From Candidatus Ancillula prorhinotermitis (GTDB taxonomy: Bacteria; Actinomycetota; Actinomycetes; Actinomycetales; Bifidobacteriaceae), in contig JAITGF010000014.1 in NCBI GenBank assembly GCA_031280795.1, positions 43,235 through 107,234 of the forward strand: a stretch of 64,000 nt of DNA, written 5' to 3'. Below are positions 1 through 8,224 of this stretch, one piece after another. The notes under the pieces are model-generated. The model ran no database searches. It was given only the letters and a program-made list of their open reading frames with translations, and was not told the DNA's origin. How positions within the stretch are numbered: the stretch's first letter is position 1; each line of letters opens with the position of its first letter. A program made the position numbers and the translations under genes.

Positions 1-1868
1 TCAGTGTCTTTACCTAATGCAGTAAGTAGCGGGTGGGGGTCCTTTTGAGCGGCCTTAGAAGATAAAACATCTCCAAGTAGCACAGTTTCGCGATCATGAT
101 TCGGTATTTCGATACCAATTGCCGATTTGCCGGGTATGGGAGATAGGATTCGTACCTGGCTAGATTTTACAGCTACTGCGATATTATTAAGCAGACCAGT
201 GATTTTCTCCACTTTCACACCGGCGCCAAGGACGATTTCATAGCAGGTGACAGTCGGGCCACGATTGAATCCGGCGACCTTAGCATCAATGCTGAACTCT
301 GCGAAAAGGCCAGTCAAAGCTGAAACAATTTCTTGGTTATTGTCCATACTGACATTAAGGGTAGCCTCAGATTTTTTGAGGATGTTCTTTTGTGGCAGTG
401 TGTACTTAGGCGTTTTTACGGCTTTTCGAAGTTCATCGGGGGTTAGTTTTCCGTTCGGGATTGCGTCCATGCCTGAAGCGATCTCAGCTGGCCCTGGAGT
501 AAGGCTTGGTACTGGTGCACTATTGTGCGCGTTACTATGTACGACACCATGAGCAGCAGCAAAGTCCGGCTCTTCAAACTGTGAGTCGCCTACCGCCGAG
601 TAACTTTGCCCAGAAGTTTCGTATACCAGCTCTGCCATTGAGCGAACATCGGAGAGGTCTTCAGAAAGAGCAGGTTCATCAAGTAAGTTACCACTAAAGT
701 TGTCGTACGGGCTGTAATCAATTTTGCGCGCTCCACTATATGTTTCATCATTAATCGAAATAGCTCTGGGCGCAGAATCGTTAACTAGAGCATCACCTTC
801 GCCTTCCGCGTTCCTAGAGTCAGATTCGCTAATTAGCGGCGTATCATATGGCACTGCATCGCTCATCTGGTCAGATTCACTAGCGGTTTTCACACTTTTA
901 TCGCCGTCGTTTGCATCTTCTAATCGGGGCGCCTTTTGTGTATTGAAACCGAAATAAGCACTGAGGTGACCGAATATAGACTTGCGTGGCGGTCTTTCTG
1001 CTTCAACTGTTTTATCGGCTACCCCAAGATCATGCTCAGGCACACCACGGGCTAAGCGCAATGCTCCAGAAGGGTCATCCCCTGGCTCAAGCGCTTTGAG
1101 AGACGTAGCGTCATCACTGTTATGGTTGCTTTTACTAGATTCACTTGATGGCATAACATTAGAAATGCTCTGCTCTTGATTTTGCAGCTGCTTTTTTTGA
1201 CGGTGCTCAGCAATGCTTTCTGAGAGTTCACGCACCTTAGCGGGAAGTTGGTTAAACGGCGTTGCAGTAATGACTAGAACCCCAAAGATGCCGATAAAAA
1301 CCAGCACCGGTATTGCAACGTAGACGGAGAGCCCAAGCTTTAGCGGATTAGCGAATAACCACCCCAAATAACCACCAGCGTACTGAATGGCGTGTAGATT
1401 CCAATACGCAGGTGTATCAAAACCCACTTGAAAAATGCCGCAAATTGATGCAAGTAGCGCAGCCCACCCAATACCAAGGCGTCCATTATCGCGTGATTTG
1501 AAGCGTTTGAAGGCGACTCTTACACCAAAATAGAGCACTATCAGTGGCATTATCAGCGTTATCACACCAAATAGTGTACGAAATGCAACGTCGAGCCAGT
1601 CAAGCATAAAGGCGTCAACCGCAAACCACTCCCGCACTGAAAGCGCAATCGCTATCACTACCATTAATATGCCCATCAGGTCCCTAGTATGCTGCCAAGT
1701 GAAAAACCGTACCAGCAAATTTGGAGTCGCCTCATTGATTGTAGCCGCTTCGCTAGCAGTTGCGTTACGCTGATTAGTTCGAATGCGCTCCGTTTTTTGG
1801 GTAGCGAGAGATGTGCGCGAAGCAGAACCACGCGCAAATCTCTCCGTCTTTTGGTTGGACGATACCAC
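1..1868 (-). CDS. ftsK: DNA translocase FtsK (3' part outside window)
   Basis: Chromosome-segregation and division DNA translocase, N-terminal part only; the gene runs off the window at position 1. Reading from GTG at 1868 gives a basic N-terminus, then about four membrane segments (residues ~60-200, including stretches such as GILMVVIAIALSV and VLVFIGIFGVLVIT). A long acidic, Ser-rich linker (~210-430) follows, then the alpha/beta motor start (GPTVTCYEIVLGAG, LSPIPGKSAIGIEIPN). The window ends just before the expected Walker A. An in-frame TGA lies just upstream. The -10 TATAAT (1878-1883) is so close that the mRNA is probably leaderless; ATA at 1871 sits at the exact +1 position and GTG follows at +4. 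It is a FtsK rather than an EssC/EccC secretion ATPase, although WXG100-like genes lie next door. Confidence 0.93.
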   Translation of the reverse strand, partial: MVSSNQKTERFARGSASRTSLATQKTERIRTNQRNATASEAATINEATPNLLVRFFTWQHTRDLMGILMVVIAIALSVREWFAVDAFMLDWLDVAFRTLFGVITLIMPLIVLYFGVRVAFKRFKSRDNGRLGIGWAALLASICGIFQVGFDTPAYWNLHAIQYAGGYLGWLFANPLKLGLSVYVAIPVLVFIGIFGVLVITATPFNQLPAKVRELSESIAEHRQKKQLQNQEQSISNVMPSSESSKSNHNSDDATSLKALEPGDDPSGALRLARGVPEHDLGVADKTVEAERPPRKSIFGHLSAYFGFNTQKAPRLEDANDGDKSVKTASESDQMSDAVPYDTPLISESDSRNAEGEGDALVNDSAPRAISINDETYSGARKIDYSPYDNFSGNLLDEPALSEDLSDVRSMAELVYETSGQSYSAVGDSQFEEPDFAAAHGVVHSNAHNSAPVPSLTPGPAEIASGMDAIPNGKLTPDELRKAVKTPKYTLPQKNILKKSEATLNVSMDNNQEIVSALTGLFAEFSIDAKVAGFNRGPTVTCYEIVLGAGVKVEKITGLLNNIAVAVKSSQVRILSPIPGKSAIGIEIPNHDRETVLLGDVLSSKAAQKDPHPLLTALGKDT

Positions 1869-1886
1869 TATATGTCAATTATAACA
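1869..1886 (-). promoter_or_regulatory. ftsK promoter, leaderless type
   Basis: Extended -10 TGT-TATAAT (hexamer 1878-1883). Six bases separate it from ATA (1871) and nine from GTG (1868), so transcription should begin at the start codon. No convincing -35 is seen. Confidence 0.7.
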
Positions 1887-1892
1887 TATAAA

Positions 1893-2174
1893 CTAACCTT
1901 TAGCCTTAAGGCGCGCCGAATTTAGTGAACCGACATATTGACGCAATGAAAAAATCACCCGTGAATATTCACTTTGCAAACGTATCGCCTTCTCGATGAA
2001 CGCATATGCTCGCTCACGGTAGTATCTAGCCGAAAATGACTCCCATTGCATATTGTTCAGTGCTGACCTAAAAGCAAGAGTATGCTGATTTAACACTTCG
2101 CTACTAGTGGTGTAAAAGGCCAGGTTTTCCTTAGCTCTTTTTAGCTGGACAGCAAGAAGCTCTGACGCATTCAC
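1893..2174 (-). CDS. WXG100-like small protein, second of pair
   Basis: A 93-residue, predominantly helical protein with a central QWESFSARYYRERA stretch that matches the helix-turn-helix W-x-x-x-x-A layout of WXG100/ESX secretion partners. It starts at GTG 2174 in a GTGA overlap with the stop of the preceding WXG100-like gene, so the two are translationally coupled and probably form a heterodimer. It ends 25 bp before ftsK. Assignment to the superfamily rests on size, pairing and the W motif; no specific family is recognised. No type VII secretion ATPase is visible in the window. Confidence 0.6.
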   Translation of the reverse strand: MNASELLAVQLKRAKENLAFYTTSSEVLNQHTLAFRSALNNMQWESFSARYYRERAYAFIEKAIRLQSEYSRVIFSLRQYVGSLNSARLKAKG

Positions 2175-2464
2175 TTGATCGCTCCAGCAAGATGATTGTC
2201 TGCTTCGCGCATAGTGCTCACTACCCTAGTCAAGAAGGCGGACACCTCGTCAAGACCCTGGATGGTGCTTCTCGCACCATTGTTAAAGCGGTCGTACGCC
2301 TCATTAAAAGCCGAGGATGCGCGGTCGGTCACAAAACCAGTGCTCACTAGAGAGGCTATATGATTACGTAGATGGTCTAGCTTCTGGTAGATGTCATCGC
2401 GCCCTTGAGTTAGCTTATTCTTTGCGTCCTCCATTTGATCGTATGATATATTTAGATTTGGCAT
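2171..2464 (-). CDS. WXG100-like protein, first of pair
   Basis: A 97-residue all-helical protein of ESAT-6/WXG100 size. ATG 2464 is preferred over the upstream in-frame start because GAAAGGA lies just before it. The centre reads STGFVTDRASSAFNEAY, the position where WXG100 proteins carry W-x-G followed by A...F; here the Trp is replaced, so the motif is degenerate. It has its own -10 (2492-2497) and is followed in GTGA overlap by the second small protein. It is probably a secreted or surface effector or chaperone-like dimer; the function is not known. Confidence 0.65.
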   Translation of the reverse strand: MPNLNISYDQMEDAKNKLTQGRDDIYQKLDHLRNHIASLVSTGFVTDRASSAFNEAYDRFNNGARSTIQGLDEVSAFLTRVVSTMREADNHLAGAIK

Positions 2465-2484
2465 ATTTTTCCTTTCTGTTAATA

Positions 2485-2497
2485 TAGCATCATTATA
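2485..2497 (-). promoter_or_regulatory. promoter of WXG100-like pair
   Basis: TATAAT at 2492-2497 places +1 near 2485 and leaves a leader of about 20 nt carrying GAAAGGA. It lacks the TGn extension seen at most other promoters here. Confidence 0.6.
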
Positions 2498-2561
2498 ATG
2501 CAAAACAGTTGGCAAATATATACGAAGTTCTAAAAATGTGTCAAATGGTGGATGTTAACAA

Positions 2562-5306
2562 TTATGCTTGATCTTCTTCAGACTTGTTCAGATCAGTTTC
2601 AGGAAGGTCTCGAGTCGGGTTTTTAGCCACCTTCAAGATCGAATCGCCAGCATCGGGCTTAGCAAAAATGACACCTTGCGTATTTCTACCTGATGGGCGT
2701 ATTTCATCAACATCAGAGCGACCGACTTTTCCAGAAGACATAATCACCATCAACTCATCTTCGCCACTAGTTAGAACTGCACCGACCAGGTCACCCTTCT
2801 TCTCTGTTATGTTCGCAACTTTAACGCCTACACCACCACGCCCTTTAATCGGGTACTCATCAATCGGGGTGCGTTTGGCATAGCCAGACTCTGTCACAGT
2901 CACTAAGTCTAGCTCTTGACCGACGCTATAGTGGCTATGGGCATTGTAGTTGCTGTCTGCAGCAGCGCCGCCATTTGCATCACTCACTTCTTTAGGCGTT
3001 TCTTTAGATTTCACGTCCTTAGGTTGGGCGTTTTTAGGTTGGATATTAGCAGAGGTGTCGACAATCTTCGAGTCGCCGTCAGTTGCCGGAATTACATTTG
3101 CACTTAAAAGCTCATCTTCAGGTCTAAAACGCATACCTTTGACACCGGATGAAGTGCGCCCTATAGTGCGAATACGGTCTTCGGTCAGGGCGAAGCGTAC
3201 TGCTTGGCCTTTTCTAGAAACCAAGATACATGTATCATCATCGTTAGCTAGCTGCACCGAAATCAATTCGTCAGGAATGTTATTTTCATCTTCACGAAGC
3301 GTAATGGCTTTAAGGCCGTTTTGGCGAATGTTCGCATAGTCAGAAAGCTTTGACTTCTTGACTACACCACGTTTCGTAGCGAAGAATAGATATTGGGCAT
3401 CATCGAATTTACGCAAATCGAGCACTTGGGCGACTTGCTCATCTTTGGTGAGCGCTAAAAGGTTCGCAATATGCTGCCCCTTTGAATCGCGACCACCTTC
3501 GGGTAGTTCGTAGCCTTTGAGGCGAAATACGCGCCCTTTGGAAGTGAAAAACAAAATCCAATTGTGCGTTGTGGTCACAAAAAAATTCTGCACTAAATCA
3601 TCATCTCGTAATTTAGCACCTTGAACTCCTTTGGCCCCTCTTCTAGTGGCGCGGTACTGGTCGGAGCGAGTGCGTTTTATGTACCCACCGTTAGTAAGAG
3701 TTATCACCATTTCTTCTTCTGGTATTAAATCTTCTTCATCGACATCGGGCCCATATGGTAAAATCTGGGTACGTCTTTCATCTCCAAAACGATCCACTAT
3801 TTGAGCTAACTCATCTTTTACGATACTACGCTGACGTGTAGGGCTTGCAAGAATATCTTCAAAATCGGCAATCTTTGCACTCAGTTCATCGTACTCATCT
3901 TGTATCTTCTGGCGCTCCAAAGCGGCCAAACGGCTTAACTGCATTGCCAAAATTGCTCGAGCCTGCACATCGTCAATCTTTAAAAAGTCAATCAATTTTA
4001 CACGAGCTTCTTCGACGTCTTTTGAGCCACGGATAAGTGCAATCACTTCATCGATTGCATCAAGAGCCTTGAGGTACCCCTCTAAGATGTGCTGGCGATC
4101 CTTGGCTTCGCGTAGTAAAAATTCAGTCCTACGGCAAATCACATCTATTTGATGATTGACCCAGTTGACTAAGAACTGATCTAATGTCAAGACTTTAGGA
4201 ACACCGTCAACTAATGCAAGCATATTTGCACCAAACGTTTCTTGAAGCTGTGAATGCTTGTAGAGGTTATTTAGCACCACCTTCGCCACAGCATCACGTT
4301 TCAAAAGCATTACCAAGCGAAGTCCAGTGCGCCCAGAGGACTCATCGCGGGCATCAGCAAGACCTTCAATGCGCCCCTCTTTCACCTGCTCCTGAAGGCG
4401 TCGCAGTAGAGCATCAGGGTTCACTTGATATGGAAGCTCGGTGGCGATCAGGCAAGTCCTGCCCCTAATTTCTTCAGTATGAATCACTGCTCGCATTATC
4501 ACATGCCCGCGCCCAGTGCGATAGGCATCTTCGATACCTTTGTGCCCAAGAATTGTAGCAGCGGTGGGGAAATCTGGACCCTTAATTATCTTCACAGCCG
4601 CTTCGAGCACTTCTTCTTGGCTGGCATCAGGGTTATCTAGCACCCATGTAGCAGCTGCCGCCACTTCGCGCAAATTGTGTGGCGGAATCTTGGTCGCCAT
4701 ACCCACAGCAATGCCCTCTGAACCGTTTACTAAAAGATTAGGGAAGCGAGCCGGCAGAGTTACTGGCTCAAGGTTTTTACCATCGTAATTAGGCTCAAAA
4801 TCAACTGTGTCCTTATCGATATCGCGCACTAACTCAAGGGCTAAAGAGTTCATCCTGCACTCAGTGTAACGAGGCGCAGCCGCACCATCATCACCTGGGG
4901 AGCCAAAGTTTCCTTGACCATCTACTAGCGGGTAGCGAAGCGACCAGCTCTGCACCAAACGTACTAATGTATCATAAATTGCGGAGTCTCCATGTGGGTG
5001 ATATTTACCCATTACGTCACCGACTACACGCGAGCATTTATTGTAGCCACGATCTGGTCTGTAACCACCATCAAACATTGCGTAAACCACACGACGGTGC
5101 ACAGGTTTTAAGCCGTCCTTCACGTCTGGTAATGCACGACCGACAATCACCGACATTGCATAGTCAAGATATGAGCTCTGCATTTCATTTTGCAGGCTAA
5201 CTTGCGTTATTTTCCCGTGCTCAACTACTTGGCTTTCAGTTGCTGTAGAAAAACCAGCATCATCATCCACATCTTGGTTAACGTTTTCTTCGTCCATGCT
5301 ACTCAT
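2562..5306 (-). CDS. gyrA: DNA gyrase subunit A
   Basis: Breakage-reunion subunit of DNA gyrase, 914 aa. The catalytic Tyr is Y147 in [10 protein letters not shown]. The quinolone-determining segment [11 protein letters not shown] (103-113) has Ser108 and Asp112, the sensitive-type residues. The GyrA-box-like RRGAKG of the C-terminal pinwheel is present. A low-complexity insertion of roughly 50 residues (around 755-805, rich in N, K, P, A and S) interrupts the pinwheel and is not typical of the family. gyrB is not next door. The start follows TATAAT by eight bases, so the mRNA is essentially leaderless. It lies downstream of efp-nusB. Confidence 0.97.
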   Translation of the reverse strand: MSSMDEENVNQDVDDDAGFSTATESQVVEHGKITQVSLQNEMQSSYLDYAMSVIVGRALPDVKDGLKPVHRRVVYAMFDGGYRPDRGYNKCSRVVGDVMGKYHPHGDSAIYDTLVRLVQSWSLRYPLVDGQGNFGSPGDDGAAAPRYTECRMNSLALELVRDIDKDTVDFEPNYDGKNLEPVTLPARFPNLLVNGSEGIAVGMATKIPPHNLREVAAAATWVLDNPDASQEEVLEAAVKIIKGPDFPTAATILGHKGIEDAYRTGRGHVIMRAVIHTEEIRGRTCLIATELPYQVNPDALLRRLQEQVKEGRIEGLADARDESSGRTGLRLVMLLKRDAVAKVVLNNLYKHSQLQETFGANMLALVDGVPKVLTLDQFLVNWVNHQIDVICRRTEFLLREAKDRQHILEGYLKALDAIDEVIALIRGSKDVEEARVKLIDFLKIDDVQARAILAMQLSRLAALERQKIQDEYDELSAKIADFEDILASPTRQRSIVKDELAQIVDRFGDERRTQILPYGPDVDEEDLIPEEEMVITLTNGGYIKRTRSDQYRATRRGAKGVQGAKLRDDDLVQNFFVTTTHNWILFFTSKGRVFRLKGYELPEGGRDSKGQHIANLLALTKDEQVAQVLDLRKFDDAQYLFFATKRGVVKKSKLSDYANIRQNGLKAITLREDENNIPDELISVQLANDDDTCILVSRKGQAVRFALTEDRIRTIGRTSSGVKGMRFRPEDELLSANVIPATDGDSKIVDTSANIQPKNAQPKDVKSKETPKEVSDANGGAAADSNYNAHSHYSVGQELDLVTVTESGYAKRTPIDEYPIKGRGGVGVKVANITEKKGDLVGAVLTSGEDELMVIMSSGKVGRSDVDEIRPSGRNTQGVIFAKPDAGDSILKVAKNPTRDLPETDLNKSEEDQA

Positions 5307-5323
5307 GTATTACTATTATACCA
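5307..5323 (-). promoter_or_regulatory. gyrA promoter, near-leaderless
   Basis: TGG-TATAAT (hexamer 5315-5320) lies between the nusB stop and gyrA, with eight bases to the ATG at 5306. Confidence 0.7.
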
Positions 5324-5326
5324 TAT

Positions 5327-5854
5327 TTATGAAGTCGATGCACCGTTTAGTACGGCGTGTATAAATTTAGGCGAACTGTCAGTGCCACCAAAATCATCAG
5401 CTAGCTTTGCGCCCTGATCAAGGGCAACTTTTAAGTCTAGACCTTCATCTAGCTCAGTTAGTAAAACCATCAAAATCGCTAAGTCAGGCCTCGGGATGTT
5501 ACGTAAATTGTTTGACTTAACGTTATTGAGGATTTTCTGCTCAGTTTGCTCGCGCAGATTTTCAATGTGAATCAGGAGCTCTACCACCTGCTCATCGATA
5601 GCCCATTTTTTCGAGATTGGCTTACTTTTGCCAGAGCTTACAGAATTGACCGGATCGTCATTAGCGGTAACGACACTATCTATCTTGGCATTGGCTATCT
5701 GGGCATTGGCTATCTGGGCATTGGTGAAGTCGTCAATTATACTGCGACGCTCTTCAATTACCTTAGAAATAGTCTCATTTTTAATTAACGATTCTAGCAC
5801 AATGTAAAAGGCGCGTTTTCGCCTTGTGATTTTAGACTTCAGCTCGTCGCTCAT
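5327..5854 (-). CDS. nusB: Transcription antitermination factor NusB
   Basis: RNA-binding NusB fold, 175 aa, for rRNA antitermination. The N-terminal helix (KSKITRRKRAFYIVLESL) and the C-terminal part (RPDLAILMVLLTELDEGLDLKVALDQGAKLADDFGG) match the family. Between them lies a low-complexity insert coding AQIANAQIANAKI, made by a 15-bp tandem repeat at 5687-5726. The ATG directly abuts the efp stop, so the two are an operon; efp-nusB is a common actinobacterial pairing. Confidence 0.88.
   Translation of the reverse strand: MSDELKSKITRRKRAFYIVLESLIKNETISKVIEERRSIIDDFTNAQIANAQIANAKIDSVVTANDDPVNSVSSGKSKPISKKWAIDEQVVELLIHIENLREQTEQKILNNVKSNNLRNIPRPDLAILMVLLTELDEGLDLKVALDQGAKLADDFGGTDSSPKFIHAVLNGASTS
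5687..5726. repeat. 15-bp tandem repeat inside nusB
   Basis: The unit GGCATTGGCTATCTG occurs twice in full (5687-5701, 5702-5716) and once in part. It keeps the reading frame and encodes repeated ANAQI residues. Confidence 0.9.
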
Positions 5855-6424
5855 TTAAGCGCGGTCTTTATATTCATTAGTACGAGTGTCAACCTTCACT
5901 TTATCACCGATGTTAATGAAAAGTGGCACTTGAATCTCAAAATCTTCACTATTGTTCTCGAAAGTAGCAGGTTTAGTACCAGCGTTTGAGCGGTCGCCTT
6001 GCAGCCCTGGCTCAGTGTACTTCACTTCGACCACTACTGCTGGTGGAAGCTCTATGAAAAGAGGGTTGCCGTCGTGAAAAGCTACCACAACTTCGGTTTC
6101 TCCTTCAGTTAAGTAGCGGCGATCTTCGCCGACCACAGCGGCAGATAATGTTACTTGGTCATAAGTATTCGTGTTCATAAATACGAAATCCACACCATCA
6201 TTGTAGCTGTATTGCATATTCTGGCGATCGACAGTGGTGAAATCTACTTTTGCACCGGCGTTATATGTTTTATCAACAACTTTTCCGGTCATGACATTTT
6301 TTTGCTTCGTACGCACAAATGCACCGCCCTTACCAGGCTTGACGTGCTGGAATTCAATTACCTGCCACAAATCGTTACCATCTTGGATGATAGTGCCATT
6401 TTTAATGTCGTTACTAGTTGCCAT
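5855..6424 (-). CDS. efp: Translation elongation factor P
   Basis: EF-P, 189 aa, relieves ribosome stalling at polyproline. It has three beta-barrel domains. The tip loop KPGKGGAF carries Lys32, the residue modified in some bacteria. The C-terminal half ([37 protein letters not shown]) is the full OB pair. ATG 6424 has GAAAGG seven bases upstream and a -10 at 6452-6457. It is first gene of an efp-nusB unit that may read into gyrA. Confidence 0.97.
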   Translation of the reverse strand: MATSNDIKNGTIIQDGNDLWQVIEFQHVKPGKGGAFVRTKQKNVMTGKVVDKTYNAGAKVDFTTVDRQNMQYSYNDGVDFVFMNTNTYDQVTLSAAVVGEDRRYLTEGETEVVVAFHDGNPLFIELPPAVVVEVKYTEPGLQGDRSNAGTKPATFENNSEDFEIQVPLFINIGDKVKVDTRTNEYKDRA

Positions 6425-6444
6425 TTAATACCTTTCGCTAATTA

Positions 6445-6460
6445 CTATATAATTATAACA
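6445..6460 (-). promoter_or_regulatory. efp promoter
   Basis: TGT-TATAAT (hexamer 6452-6457), +1 near 6445, leader of about 21 nt with GAAAGG. Confidence 0.65.
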
Positions 6461-6495
6461 TATTCTTAACTCGCGCGCGTCAGTTTGAGTAAGCA

Positions 6496-7257
6496 TCAGT
6501 TTGAAAGTGCTTCACTCAGACGCGCAGCGTATCCTTCGGGGGCACCCTGCGTTCGGACTTCTTGGATGACCAAATCATCTATGCCTTTTTCGTGGAGCTC
6601 TTCTTTCAGGCGGTCAACATCAGACGCGTTCAAAACGGTCGGGTCTACAGTGGTGCGGAATTGAATATGAAGCGGGCGGGCAGAATTCTTACGAAACTCG
6701 CGTTCCTCAAGGAGCAGGTTCAAGCTCTTGCGAGCTGCACTTTCTGAGCCTTTTATCTGCGTGATTGCGTCATATAGGCCGGTCGGCGCTTTGACGTCAA
6801 AACCAACCCAATCCAAATAGCTAAGGAGTGGTCTCAAATTTCCCGGTATAGCCCCACCGGTGTGCATGCCAATCTTAAAGGCAGGTGCATCTTCTTTAGC
6901 ATCTTGGTTTTGATTGGGGTCCTTAAATTTAAGCACTTCTTTCATAGCCCGCAGAAGCTTACCGCCATCTTCACCAGATTGCATCAATGGCTCACCGCCC
7001 GAAAAGACCACACCGTCGAGTAAGCCGACACGATTTTCTAGATGTTTGAGCACATCATCCTCAAAGGAAACTTCTCCTTTAGCATGGGGGTCAAGGATTG
7101 CGCTATTGTGGCAATAATTGCAACGCCAAGGGCAACCTTGCAGAAAAAGCGTAACGACGATTTCCCCAGGCCAGTCAACTGTAGAAAGCTTCGACCAGCC
7201 AGCGATATTTATCAAGCTCTCACGATTTGCAGAGCTTTCGTGCGCGCTTTCAGGCAC
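6496..7257 (-). CDS. nrdG: Anaerobic ribonucleotide reductase activating protein (radical SAM)
   Basis: Radical-SAM activase for class III ribonucleotide reductase, 253 aa. The 4Fe-4S cluster motif is C42-x3-C46-x2-C49 (GCPWRCNYCHNS), followed by FSGGEPLMQ for SAM binding. The N-terminal SKLSTVDWPGEIVVTLFLQGC is typical of the actinobacterial NrdG family. GTG 7257 is used; GAGGTAAG just upstream is the ribosome site, and the gene overlaps the atpB end by 8 bp. No nrdD lies in the window. Other radical-SAM activases (PflA type) are less likely because of the short TVDWPG N-terminus. Confidence 0.85.
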   Translation of the reverse strand: MPESAHESSANRESLINIAGWSKLSTVDWPGEIVVTLFLQGCPWRCNYCHNSAILDPHAKGEVSFEDDVLKHLENRVGLLDGVVFSGGEPLMQSGEDGGKLLRAMKEVLKFKDPNQNQDAKEDAPAFKIGMHTGGAIPGNLRPLLSYLDWVGFDVKAPTGLYDAITQIKGSESAARKSLNLLLEEREFRKNSARPLHIQFRTTVDPTVLNASDVDRLKEELHEKGIDDLVIQEVRTQGAPEGYAARLSEALSN

Positions 7258-8209
7258 TTCTTACCTCAGGGCTTACATCGAGTTTAGCCTCAAGTTTCGC
7301 ATCAAGTGGGTTTTCAAGTACTGAATCATCGGTATGCGCGCCTTCTTCTTCAAAGTCTGGAGCTTCTGAGTGGTCATCGCCATGCGCAAAACTCATCGAA
7401 ATATACGCACAGGCTAATAATGTGAAGATATAGGCTTGTAGAGCTGCGACTAGCAACTCAAAGCAGGTGAATAGAATCGACCCAGCGAAAGTAACCACAC
7501 CTAATGCTTTCATGCTCGGCTCAGCCACGAAGAGGAAAAACTGGGTAGCCGCAAAGCAAAGCGCGATTAAGATATGCCCGGCAATCATGTTGGCCAGCAA
7601 ACGCAAAGCTAGTGAAACGGGGCGGATGAACAGAAGCTGCGCAATTTCTATAAGTGAATAAATCGGGTAGACAAAAAATGGTAACCCAGGCGGGAAAACT
7701 TCGGCTTTAATGAAGACAAAGAAGCCTTTGACTCCACCACCATGATCACGAATACCCTCTCTCCAGTATGATGTAAAGACCCAGATGGCAAAAAGTAGCG
7801 GAATCCCTACTCCAGCTGTCGCTGCTAGATTGAGCGTTGGAACCAAACCTGTAAGATTCATGAAAATGATGGTGCAAAACATAGTAGTCATCATCGGAAG
7901 CCAGCGTTTGCCTGCTTTTTCGCCGAGTGATTCAAACACGAAGTTCTTGATGAATTCAAAAAGCATTTCGATCAGCATCTGTGGCTTCGATGGTATGAAA
8001 TCATCAGCATCAGCGCGCTTTTTGGCACGTGAAAGCGTAATGCCGAAGAAGAGCAAGATGAATAAAACCACTATAAAACGTATTAATTGAAGGCGATTAA
8101 GCTCAAAAATCGTTCCACCAAAAAATATCGGATCGGGCAGGAATTCCTGCATGGTCGGAATATCCAGACCTTCACTTTCTTCAGCTAGAAATAGTACTTT
8201 GCTCAGCAT
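7250..8209 (-). CDS. atpB: F-type ATP synthase subunit a
   Basis: Proton-channel subunit a of F0, about 319 aa. The helical pairs include the conserved RPVSLALRLLANMIAGHIL segment with the essential Arg, preceded by FPPGLPFFVYPIYSLIEI. The tail after YISMSFAHGDD is long and acidic (about 45 residues), longer than usual. ATG 8209 is preferred to TTG 8215: the -10 hexamer occupies 8216-8221, leaving exactly six bases to the ATG. The gene stands alone. atpE/F/H/A/G/D/C are absent, and nrdG follows directly, so the usual atp operon is split. Confidence 0.95.
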   Translation of the reverse strand: MLSKVLFLAEESEGLDIPTMQEFLPDPIFFGGTIFELNRLQLIRFIVVLFILLFFGITLSRAKKRADADDFIPSKPQMLIEMLFEFIKNFVFESLGEKAGKRWLPMMTTMFCTIIFMNLTGLVPTLNLAATAGVGIPLLFAIWVFTSYWREGIRDHGGGVKGFFVFIKAEVFPPGLPFFVYPIYSLIEIAQLLFIRPVSLALRLLANMIAGHILIALCFAATQFFLFVAEPSMKALGVVTFAGSILFTCFELLVAALQAYIFTLLACAYISMSFAHGDDHSEAPDFEEEGAHTDDSVLENPLDAKLEAKLDVSPEVRSA

Positions 8210-8224
8210 ATTCAAATTATATCA
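8210..8224 (-). promoter_or_regulatory. atpB promoter, leaderless
   Basis: TGA-TATAAT (hexamer 8216-8221) lies over the last codon and stop of ileS; six bases then lead to ATG 8209. Confidence 0.75.

Noticed and set aside
2171..2515. Start of the first WXG100-like gene at 2515
   Set aside because: The longer frame begins upstream of the promoter and lacks a ribosome site; 2464 has both.
7785..8090. Open frame antisense to atpB
   Set aside because: Shadow of a conserved membrane protein gene; composition and lack of initiation signals argue against it.
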